Of a DNA stretch of 64,000 nt, positions 45,301 to 57,300 are shown piece after piece. The notes under the pieces were generated by a model. The model was not told the DNA's origin and did not search any database. It worked only from the letters and a program-made list of their open reading frames with translations. The position numbers and the translations under genes are program-made. Within the stretch, counting starts at the first letter, position 1; the number at the start of each line of letters is the position of its first letter. Location of the stretch: the NCBI GenBank assembly GCA_037367405.1, contig JAZKJV010003378.1:124001-188000 (forward strand), written 5' to 3'. Source of the DNA: Ottelia alismoides (taxonomy: Eukaryota > Streptophyta > Magnoliopsida > Alismatales > Hydrocharitaceae).

Positions 45301-48300
45301 CTCATGGTTGCCTTTTTTCTGTTGTAGCTTCTCTGACCAATGCTTGGAGGAATTTTTGGAGTTGTTTGATGACATTGGTAGGTGTGATGTGCCAAGAACT
45401 GGTAGAGATCATTGGATTTGTAGGGATGGGGATTTTTTTGTGAGCCGTGTTTATAAAGCAGTTGTTAGCCTTCCTACACATCAAACGGAGGGTGATAAGA
45501 GATTGCAAGCACATTTGGGAGTTGAGGGTCCCCACGCGCATTGGTGTGTATATGTGGCTTTCTCGTAGGGACATGTTTTAACCAAAGATCGATGGCCTAG
45601 GATGTTTGCATGCGGTGATGCACGTGCGTACTCTGCAAAGATGAGGTGGTATCAATCAACCATCTCTTCTTTGATTGTGCTAAGACGAAGGCCGTGTGGA
45701 TGGACCTGGGGATTGGTTGGCTTAACATTGAGAATCTTGACAACTTTTGGGATTTACTTCACAATGCAAAAACAATGCCCAACCAAGAGCTTCTCCTTCC
45801 TATCACGACTCTTTAGGCAATTTGGAGGTCCCAGGATGGTATAGTTTTTTCGAGTGATCGTTTCTATATGGAGAATGTAATTTTTTAGCCAAAACTCCTC
45901 TTGAAAATTGGCTCTTGTAAGGTAACCCCGGTATTTATCATTTTTTAATATATATGGAGTGGACACCATGGCGTGTTTCCCTTTTTTGGACTTAAAAAAA
46001 CCATAACTCAAGATGAGTTGCAGCATGATATGCAACATTCTCATAATATATACACTCCGAACATATAACACCACATGTGATGTGATATTTGTCTGCTTTC
46101 ATGTGATCATGATTTGTGAGTTGAGTCTTTTGATATTATCCTTAAATTTACAAATGACACTACAATTAAACAATATCATCATTACATGCCTGCCATATAC
46201 CGGACATGCAAAGCCACATGTTTCAACTGTACCACAATTGCCATGAGCTGAGACTCGATAAGGGAATCCCAGAAACTCTTTGAAGAGGAGAGTTCACGGT
46301 CATCCTAAGAGATGGGCGTACTCCTCCATACCTCTCGTATACATGGACATGAAAAAAAACAACTCTCTAACTCCTATGAGATAGTGAACATATTCAACAT
46401 ACAATAACAAAGCCTTCTTCCACATTAAGTAGGAGAAGATCTATTTTGCGTCCATTAAGATCCATTTTGGGTTATTCTCATATTTAGATTCAAATAACCA
46501 ACATCTTTTCGTATAGTCTCTTTCCAAAACTTCTTGGGTCTTTCTCCCCCTTTCTTAACAGGCTCAATATCCCAATCTCACATCAACCGACCTCTTTTAC
46601 AAATGGTCAGACCACCTTAAGCGGTTCTCTTTCATCTTGTCATCTATGGAAGCTACACTAACTTTCCTTATGATCACATCGTATCTGATATGATCTTTTC
46701 GTGTATGATTACTGTTGGAGGAAAATAATCGAGATGTTTATTCCAGTAACCCAAGGCCCCCTTATATAGAGGAGAGACCTATGGGTAACTTACATAAGAT
46801 AAACATAAGAAAATAAAATAACTGAAAAGATACATAGAAACATAGAAATATCTCTACACTCCCCCTCAAGATGGAGCATAGATGTCAATCGTGCTCAGCT
46901 TGGACGAGCACTTCCGAAATTGCCCCCTGAGTAATGCCTTGGTAAAGATATCTGCTGTTTGCTCTCCTGAACTAACCCGAGAAGTAGAAATCAAGCCCTT
47001 CTGGATCATCTCTCTCATATAATGACAGTCTACCTCAATTTGTTTCGTTCTCTCATGGAATGCATGGTTGTTTGCAATGAATTAGGTAACTTGATTATTA
47101 TATTGTAACTGCACGGGTAGATGAACTTCTACATGCAAATCTACTAACACTGTTCGAACCCACATCATTTCTGTACTTGCTTGTGCCATAGCCCTATGCA
47201 CAGATTCGACACTTGATTTGGCCACAACTGTTTGTTTCTTGCTTTTCCAATAAACAAGAGAACTGCCAACAAATACTGCGAAGCCCGGAGTGGACTTCCT
47301 ATCCTTAGGACACGTTGCATAACCAACGTCAACACACGCAGGTACAGGGAGAGTTGCTCCTTTCTTGAAAAATAATCCTGCAACTGGAGAAGGTTTTAAA
47401 TATCTCAATATCATGTATATAGCGTCCATATGTACTTGCCGAAGTTGCTCCTTGAACCGACTCACTCGACTCACTGGCAAAAGAGATATCTGGTCTGGTA
47501 GTAGTAATATACAAGAGTTTTCCCGCCATCTCTCTATGTCTCCTCTTACGCACTTCATCTGTATCATCATCGTATAATTTCATGCTAAGATCCATATGAG
47601 TAGTAGAGGGTCGACACCCAATCATGCATATCTCAACATGCATGTTTGTAACATATTTTCTTTGGGTCATCACAAGACCCTGTGCATTCATAGCAAATTC
47701 CAACCCTAATAAATATCTCAGAGTGCCCAGATCCTTAGTAACAAACTGGCGGCCTAGAGATTCTTTTGCCATCTTTATCCCCTACATATCATCCCTTGTA
47801 ACAAGAATATCATCAACATAGACCATTATGACAACAGTACCTCTAGGTGTCCTCTGCACAAAAAGTGAATGGTCTGCATTAGACCTCTTAAACCCATGCT
47901 TCTCAATCAAATCCGAGAGCTTCTGAAACCATGCACTTGGACTTTGCTTAAGGTTATATATCGCCTTGTTGAGTCTACATACCTACTGATATTCCCCCAC
48001 GGAGGCTGCTGCATGTAAACTTCTTCCTGTAGATCTCCATACAGAAAAGCATTTTTAACATGCAATTGAAATAAAGGCCAATCACGTACCACTGCTACTG
48101 AAAGTAGGATATGTAGTGTAGAGTAACGAGCCACTGGAGAAAAAGTGTGCAAGTAATCCACGTTGTAGGTCTGAGTAAAGCTACGTGCCACTAACCTTGA
48201 CTTGTAACGATCAAGGCTGCCATTTCCATGATGTTTAACAGTAAATACCCATTTGCAACTGACTACAGACGTCCAGGAGGAGTAGGCACCAAACTCCATG

Positions 48301-51300
48301 TACCACGAGACTACTATGCAGCCATCTCTTCCTCCATAGCTAAGCGCCGTCAACTATCCTTCAATGCCTCGTGATAATTCCGCAGAATTTCCACAACAGA
48401 TAGAGCTACTGCAAATCTCTGAAAGTCCCGTGTTAGACGATGAAAGAAAACCTGAGAAGAAAGGGGGTAAGAAGCACACGACCGCTTCTGCTTGCAAACT
48501 GCAATAGGAATATCCAGGTCATTGTTAACCTCCTCTATCTGTTGGCCATTCTCCTACAAAAATTCCTATACAGATATATCTCCACGACAGAGCTACTGTA
48601 AATCTTTGAAAGTCCCGTGTTAGATGATGAAAGGAAACCTGAGAAGAAAGGGGGTAAGAAGCACACGACCGCTTCTGCTTGCGAACTGCAATAGGAATAT
48701 CCAGGTCATTGTTAACCTCCTTCATATGCTGGCCATTCTCCTGCAAAGATTCCTGTACAGATATATCTCCATACCCGTCATTAGAAATCTTGCTATATGT
48801 AGAAGTTTATTTATGTTCCTGTATCTTTTATCTGTTTATCTTTTCGTCTGTCTACCTTATGTAATTTGTCCATAGGCCTCTCCCTATATAAGAGAGTCTA
48901 GGGCTCAAGGAATAAACAGAACGCTTATTTTTCCCAACATGGTATCAGAGTGGCGGTCCTAGACCGGAGTTCTAGTACCAAACCCTAAACCTAGCCATCC
49001 ACCACTAAGCCTCGCGTGCGACCTCTCTCTCGCCGCTACTCGGCTACGCATTCGGTGCTGCCCTAGCCGCGCGCGGCCTCGCGCTTCGGCCCCGTGTGCT
49101 GATCCTAGCCGCGTGCGTCCTCGCGTCATCGACACCTCTTCCCTTTGGTGTCGCACTTCGGCCCCGTGGCCTGTGCGCTGCTTGCGACCTGTGTGCAGCC
49201 CGTGGCCTGTGCAAGGTTTAAAAAAAATGAAAAGCGGAACGAGGCAGTTATCCTGGAATCGAGGCGAGGCGTAGCCTTGAAGCGGTCGAGGCGTAAGCCT
49301 CAGTATTACCACCCAAAATATGTAATTTAGTAGAGAATATTGTAATAATATTAGTAAGACAATATTATCTTATAAGATTTCAATGTTCTAAAGCACTTAA
49401 AGCATATTTCAAGTAACTTCTCAAAACCAACAATAACAAACATCGCCGCTAGACTGTGTGTGTTAATGTAAAAGTATAAAAGTTTAAGACAAAAGATTAA
49501 AATGGTTACAAAAATGATATAAGTTTGAATATTCTACTTCTATTACATGACCAATAGTTCAAAAAACCCAAAGGAGTATAAAGAGAGGTAGCTTCGCCAT
49601 ATCCATCCTAAATTCCTAATCAAGTTTCAGGGCGTTCTGGATTCTCCTGCTCATTGACATTGGCTCCAACTACAACTTCTGCAAAAAGATCACCATCAGA
49701 AGAACTACTGCTGATTGGATCATCAAATGAGTCATCCATATACTTCAACCTTGCTTCATCTTCCCCTTCATCACTAACTTCATCATCCTGAAACTCCTCC
49801 TCATCAACATCCACCACTGCTTTACCTATTAGATAATATCAATATTACTTAACTTACCTTTGTTGTGTTTAAATTAAAATAACATAGTATGTTCATGAAT
49901 CATAATAATAAGCTCATTACCTTTGTCCTTCCTCCTCTTCTGACGTGAATTTCCTTGTCCATCAGCTTCATCCTCGACTTCTACAACGTCATCCTCAATG
50001 GGAGTGTTCGCATCAAGTTCTTGAAACGCTTCGAAGTCACAACTTTGGAGCTTCGACACCCATTCATCACCAGAATCGACGTCATCCAAGCATAGAGGAT
50101 CCTCCATGGTCTTTCTCCTAATCTCTCTATGCTTCAACTTTAGGTTGAACATCACATAGACTAAATCATTCAATTTGGCTTGTGTAAGTCGATTCCTTCT
50201 CTTTGTGTGGGCCTAGTGCCGGATTTCCAATATCAATAAATATTGTATCATAAATCTTAATAGAATGTAATTGTTAATATTACCTGATTAAAAGAACTCC
50301 AGTTGCGCTCGCACCCCGACGCACTACAAGTCAAACTCAAAACTCGGATGACAAATTTTTGCAACTCAGGACATTCGTCCCCAAATTGAGACTACCAATC
50401 CGCTGAAAATGTTATATTTCACAATCATATTAAATCTTAGATAGTTTTCAATTGAAAGAAATAATATAATAAAACAAAATATATACTAACCATGACTCCT
50501 CTTCTTGCGCGTACTTATTGCGCTTTCCCATCCAAAAAAACCTCTTGCGTGCTTAAAAGCATCAATCTGTAAATCAATTTTTTCCCTTGCAGATGGATCA
50601 TTTACCATCCTCATGATGCGATCAAATAAGCCTTTTTTAATCTCAAAGTCTTTGGAAAATGAAGGCTCGTATGTACATTGTGGATTAAGAAAGTATGCTG
50701 CCGCATGCAAGTTGGTATGGAGTTGACGATCCCATCTGTCATCCACAATATCCCACAATGTTCGATATTTTGTTTCATCATTGCCCAATGCTTTCGCCAT
50801 TTCTTCCTTGGCTCTATCCATGGCCTCGTAGATGAAACCCATTGGTGGATATTTTTCAGAATCCACCATCCGCAAAACCAAAACTAACGGTTTCGTCGTT
50901 TGTATCACGTAGGCAACACCAGGCCAAAAAGTTTTGCTTCTCAAAATTGATTGACTTACACTTTTCCCTTGAGGCTTAGAAGCATAGGGACTCTTCTTCC
51001 ATTTGCTGGAAGTAAAAAAGGATTCCAAAGGATCCTTCATGCTCATCAACTTCTGTAGTGTGAGAAAAGCCGTAGCAAAACGTGTGACCGCTGGTCGTAC
51101 CAAATCTCCGCCTATTTGCTTCCTTACCATGGCCAAAATCCATCCATGCGCATATATGTAATTAATAATCCTTTTCGCTTTCTTGAACACAGAGGCAGGT
51201 AGAGGCAATTTCAAGATATCTTCCAACATCAAGTCTATGCAGTGGGCTGCACATGGAATCCAGTAAAGGTGCTTCCTTTTCTCCATCAACATTTGTCCAG

Positions 51301-54300
51301 CCGCCTTGTAATTTGAGGCATTGTCTGTAATAACCTGTATAACGTTGCCTTCACCGACCTCCTGTACAATCTCATCCAACATGTTAAATAGCAAGGTAGC
51401 ATTCTTCACTTTGTCGGATGCATCTACGGACTTCAAGAACCATGTGCCTTTTGGGTTGTTCACCAAGAAGTTGATTAAAGAACGGCCCTTTACATCTGTC
51501 CAACCATCTGACATTATGCTGCATCCAGTTTCTGCCCATGAAGCCTTTGCCTCACTCATAATGTCCCCAATACTCTTTACTTCTTCTTTCAAAATCCAAC
51601 CCCTTAGCTCATAAGCAGATGGAGGCTTCAATCCCCTCCCAAAGGAGCTGACAGCATGAAGCATAGATGAAAAGGAAGGGCTACTTGCACAGTTAAATGC
51701 CAACCCATTCTCAAAGAAGAATCTATCGATGGAACGACAGACACGACTTCGCTTCTCTTTCTTTCAAGTCTCATTCAATGTAGCTTGATGGCCACTCACC
51801 CCAATCGTAGTCGTAGGACTTGGACTTCCCAATGGTGATGGGCCAGCAACAAAGAAGTCCATGGGACCTCTTACCCTCTTCAAGTTACTAGATCCAGAAG
51901 GAGAGACTGCTTGATTGTCACCACCAAATGGACTTTGCATTTCAAAGCTACCCGCTCTGCACAATTCTTCCATCTCTATCATTGCTCTTCTATTTTTCTC
52001 TTCGTTGGACGATAATATTGCCTTCATTTCATTCAACACTTCAGTAGGAACTTGTGCACATCCTTTCACATTTTTTCCGGTCTTTGCGAGATGATGCTTG
52101 AGTCTAGCGACTCCACCTGTAATCCTCTTCCCTCAAAAATTACATTGGACATACACATATCCTTTCCCTTTTTGAGCCTCGTCCATCTCAAGCTGAACAC
52201 AATATTTCCATGCGGGATCATTCCGACCTCCCTCGGAATTCTTTCGCCCTTGCTAGACTTCGGCATCTCTATAACTTCAAGCAACAAAAATGAACAACAT
52301 AAAGACTGAAATTTAAGGATTTATTCTTAACCGATTTAAGAAAATTATAAAGACTAAAATAAGCAAAGGTTAGATCATCATTCCAGTTAGCATCATTCTC
52401 TGACTTGGAATTCCTATTTATATATCTATTTGATGTATGCAATAGATCATCATTCTCTGACTTGGAATTAATTGACTGATGCAATTGGAATTACAATAAC
52501 TGTTGTATTTACACTTGTATGGATGCAGAAGAGAAAACCAAAGGTTGCAACTTAAGAAGAGAGAAGCAATTAAGAAAAAGAAATTGGGGATTGACAAGAG
52601 GGAGGAAAGAGTAGACAAGAGGGAGGAAAGAGTAGACAAAAAAATATGGCACACATAAGACAACCGAAATTAAAAAAATAAAAAATCTTACTTTCGTTAG
52701 GGGCAGAGGCGGAGCACCTTCGAAGGCGGAGGCGGAGTAGCATGCCTGCAGGAGGTGTCGCAGTGGCTGCTTGTGCGCAGTGCTGGCGATCGGCGGCGAG
52801 TGGTGCAGGCGACCGGCGGCAAGTCAACGAAGGAGGAGTTGGAGGAGACATCACTCGACGATGGGTTAGGGTTTTTTATCGTAAGAACAGAAGGTCCCGA
52901 AGGTCCAGAGTCCAGAACATTTCATCGACGCAGGGAAAAAAATTTAAGTGGGTCACGTGCTTCGCATGTGAGTTACTAATCCCAGGAACACCTCACAGGA
53001 CCGCCTCGCCTTACGCCTCACCCCGCTTCGCAACGCCTCGCCATATGAGGCGCCCGCCTCACAGATTCAGGCTGAGGCGCTCGCCTCAAAACGAAATTTG
53101 AGCGCCTCACCTCGAGGCGTACGCCTCGAGCGCCTCGAGGTGCGATTTTTCAAACCATGGGCCTGTGCCGCCTGTAGCCTATCCCCTCGGCCTTTTTTAG
53201 GACCGCGTACTCCTAGGGTTCAGTCAACCTTAGGGCATCCTCGCCAGCTGCAAAGGAGACTTCCGTCCACGTCACACACGTTAATGGGTTTGGTTGTGTG
53301 AGGTCTACACTTGCAATCAAACCTCCGTATGTCAGTGTAGACCAAAGATTATCTTGTCTACAACCCTGATTCTCTCCAGTCACAATGTCAGAGAGCAAGA
53401 TCGAGATCCCCACTACATGCGCCTTCAAGGGTCCTGGGTCTATTGTAAAGATGGATGGATCCAATTACGAGTTATGGGCCATGCAGTTCATGAGCCTAAT
53501 GAAATCGATGGGTAAGAAATATATTCTTACCGAGGATGAGCTAGTGGAGAAAACATGGTTGTATGCCTCATGGGAGGCTGATCACTGATGACGCATATGC
53601 TCAGGTCTGGTTGTCTGGTACTCTGATTCCAGACATTGCTAATGATGTATTGCATCAACCTACTGCCAAAGCAATGTGGGACATTCTTGCTATCACGTAT
53701 TCTCAAGCCAAGAATGAGACAAAAATCCTACAACTTCAGCATGACATCTTCACAAAAAAGCAGAATGGTCAATCCCTTCATGCTCACTACACTGCACTGC
53801 GACGAGTGTTTGAGAGGCTTCACAGCTTCATGCCTCTCACGGCGACTCCAGAACAATTGAAGACATATCTGAATGCGGCGATGGTGGGAGTCTTTCTAGC
53901 CTCTCTTGACTCACAGTATGAGGTTGCTTCTTCTCAGATTCTGGACGACGCTACAATTCCTCCCATGGAGGAGGCCTTTCGTCGATTGAGCCGTATCAGT
54001 ATCTCAAGCCATACTACTGTACCAAATTCGTCTGCTATGGCAGCCTCTAGAGGAAGAGGCAATTCATCTCATTTTCGTGGACGAGGATCACGTGATAGGG
54101 TTGGCCGTGGTCATGGATTACAATGCACTTATTGTCGTCGGATTGATCATACAGAAGACACATGCTACTCTAAGCATGGTTTCCCAGCATCTGCCCGTGC
54201 AACAGAATAGATACAACATTATGGTGCTACGCCAGCGTCGGATTCACGATATGATGACCTAGTGTCTCGTCTACGTAATATCATGCCTCCAGCTAGTACT

Positions 54301-57300
54301 CCTCTAGTTTCAGAGGGCAGCTTGGACGTTGTTGCTACTGCAGAAGCTAGTTCCTCAGGTAGTGCTTATACTTCTGCTTTCTACCAGGGCTCTCATACCT
54401 CAGAATGGATTGTAGATTCAGGTGCTACACATCATTTGTGTGGAGATAGACACCAACTCACATCCTACAGGGAAGTTTCTCCAGGAAGAACTGTCATCAT
54501 AGCAGATGGGACCCATTCACCCATTACAGGACAGGGACAGATCTCCTTGACACCCTCTATGCCGTTGCAGAATGTGCTCCATGCTCCTAATTTCTTAATG
54601 AATTTATTGTCGATTAGTCAGATTACTAAGGATCTACATTGTCGAGCGATATTTGACCCATCATCTCTTGTGTTTCAGGACATTCTCACGGGCAACGTGA
54701 TTGGACATGGCTGTGAGCAAGGCGGGCTATATCGACTGGTCCATACACCTTACGCCGGAGCATCATCCCACTCCACTGAACCTGTCACTCCTTACTTATG
54801 GCATCTGCGTTTTGGTCATCTTCCGTTTCAGAAGCTGCGTCATGTCCTTCCTCAGATCTCACCCCGCTGGTTTTTTGATTGTGAAGCTTGTCAGTTAGGG
54901 AAGCATCATTGGTCTGCCTTCCCTAGTCGTCAGAGTCGGAGCAGTAGCTCTCCATTTGAGTTTTTTCATATTGATATTTGGGGTCCAAGTCGTGTTCCAG
55001 ATCATCAGGGACACATGTTCTATTTAGTTGCTGTGGATGATTTCAGTCGTTTGTTGTGGGTCTTTCTGTTAAAGAATAAATCTGAAGCGGGCATTACTAT
55101 TATGAACTTTTTTAAAGAAGTGCAGAATGTGTTTTCTGTTTCTGTCAAAATTTTGAGAACTGATAATGCCCTTGAATTCTGTACTCGTGCATTATCTCAA
55201 CTTCTTTCATCTCATGGCATTCTTCATCAAACGTCCTGTGCCTACACGTCCCAACAGAATGGTGTCGCCGAAAGAAAACACCGCCATCTTCTTGATGTCA
55301 CTCGTATGCTTCTTATCCAGAGTTGTGCTCCTCCCTCGTTCTGGGACGATGCGGTTCTTACTGCATGTTATCTCATTAACCATATGCCCTCGTCTGTGTT
55401 GGGGGAGAAGATATCTTTCTCCCTCGTTTTTCCTAACAAGGAGTTGTTTTCTCTGACTCCACGTGTCTTTGGGTCTGTGGCATCCGTTCACCAGTTGTCT
55501 CCAGGGGTTGACAAGCTCTCTCTTAGGGCTGTCAAATGTGTTTTTGTCGGGTATTCCAGAACTCAAAAGGGTTATCGTTGCTATGATCCTTTATGTCGAA
55601 GATATTATGTCAGTGCATATGTCATGTTTTTTGAGTCAGTCATGTTTTTCTCTCCTACAGGTGACAGATTGGTGCCATCAGCTTTAAATGATGAAATCTA
55701 TGTTCCTTCTCCACCCGTGTATGTGCCACAACAAGCCTGTACATCACCACTGTCATCCCCACCACCTTACACCATCTCCACCACCGCCACCACCTCCCAT
55801 ATCTTTGGTTCCTCCCCTACCACGTCACTACAGTCGACGACAGGCCCCTGCTCATAATCATGGACAATCATCTACCATGCCCCAAGTTTGTTCTAATAAC
55901 ATTATTCCTAATGATGAGACTGATGGCATTTCTCAGCAGGAACATGCTGTGGATGACGTGAATGTTGGTACAACCAATGCATATCTTGATTTGCCAATTG
56001 CACTGAGAAAGCAGAAGAGGTCATGTGCTTCCTATCCAATTGCTTCTCATGTTACATTTGAGCACCTGACTGGAGATTTCAGGAGATTTGTAGGTGCTTT
56101 GTCCATTGTGATTATCCCAAGGACCTATCAGGAAGCATTGGCCGATAGAAAATGGCATCTGGCTATGGAGGAAGAGATGACCACCCTTCAGTCGAGAGGT
56201 ACTTGGAGTATTGTTCCAGCTCCTACTGGGGCATCTATTGTGAGTTGCAAGTGTATATTTACAGTGAAACACCATGCCGCTGGCAATATTGATAGGTAGA
56301 AGGCTCGACTGCTTGCTCGGGGATTTACTCAGACGTATGGGGTAGATTATCTTGACATGTTTTCTCCAGTTGCTCGACACTCTACCTTACGGATTCTTCT
56401 ATCTGTTGCTGTGATTCGAGATTGGCCTCTGTTTGAATTAGATGTCAAAAATGCATTTTTATATGGTGATCTTCAGAAGGAGGTTTACATGCAGCAACCA
56501 CCTGGGTTTACTGCTGAGGGGGAGTGTGTACAAGTATGCAGACTTCATAAGGTAATCTATCGCCTAAAGCAGAGCCAAGAGCTTGGTTCCAGAAGCTCTC
56601 AGATTTGCTTGAGAAGCAATGATTCAAAAGGCCAAATGCAGACCATTCACTCTTTGTACAGAGGACATCTAGAGGTATGATTGTCATTATGGTGTATGTT
56701 GACGATATACTCATTACATGAGATGATATGCAGGGAATAAAATAGCAAAAGAATTCGGAGCCGTGAATTTGTTACCAAGGATTTAGGAGTACTGAGATAT
56801 TTCCTTGGTTTGGAGTTTGCTAGAAATGAACAAGGACTCGTGATGACTTAGAGGAAATATGTCACTGACTTGCTAAGTGACAGGTATGTTTGGATGTCGA
56901 CCTGCTTCTACACCAATGGATCCAAGCATGAAGATGCATGATGGCGACACTGAGGAGGTTGATTAAAGAAGGTACATAGAACTGGTAGGGAGGCTCCTTT
57001 ATATTACTATTACTAGACCAGATATTACATTTGCAGTAAATAAAGTAAATCAGTTCATGGAGCAACCTCGTCAGGTACATATGGACGCCATGCATATGAT
57101 ATTAAGGTATCTTAAGTCGTCTCCAAGCGCAGGTTTGATGTTTAGGAAGAAGGACACTATTACTATTTCAGCATGTGCAGATGCAGACTATGCAGGGTGC
57201 CCAAAGGATAGGAAATCTACATCAGGCTTTGCTATATTCATTGGGAAGTCTCTAATCTCATGGAAAAGCAAGAAACAAACAGTAGTTGCGAGATCCAGTG

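Larger units (their letters stand above)
37280..46012 (+). mobile_element. L1-3: decayed L1 LINE split by a SINE and Copia-1
   Basis: The left part (37280-38645) has the linker with [13 protein letters not shown], a diverged PISL/NVVY block and [14 protein letters not shown], ending CYPGLLLTS. The right part (44967-46012) resumes with [18 protein letters not shown], a [16 protein letters not shown] block near 45175 and a decayed C-terminus ending near a short A run (46004-46012). The direct repeat GTTAACGAGC (38636-38645) / GTTACGAGC (44969-44976) brackets the nested inserts. Many stops and frameshifts show that it is old. Its endonuclease region is missing. Confidence 0.7.
49212..53159 (-). 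mobile_element. Autonomous-type hAT transposon, decayed, in Copia-2 leader
   Basis: A 3,948-bp element is bounded by a perfect 8-bp TSD GGCCTGTG (49204-49211 and 53160-53167). The ends are CAAGGTTTAAAAA and, on the complement, CATGGTTTGAAAAA. Sub-terminal regions are full of GAGGCG/CGCCTC words (49230-49305 and 53000-53145), like the smaller hAT at 24795-25955. One transposase gene lies on the minus strand. Short tandem repeats occur near 52594-52635 (GACAAGAGGGAGGAAAGAGTA twice, split by one base). Confidence 0.95.

Noticed and set aside
48959..49312. 117-codon minus-strand frame
   Set aside because: It crosses from the Copia-2 leader into the hAT end. It is a chance frame in GC-rich DNA.
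54262..55857. 531-codon frame as a host gene
   Set aside because: Protease D-S-G, H-H-C-C and D-D-E motifs in Copia order, inside matched LTRs.
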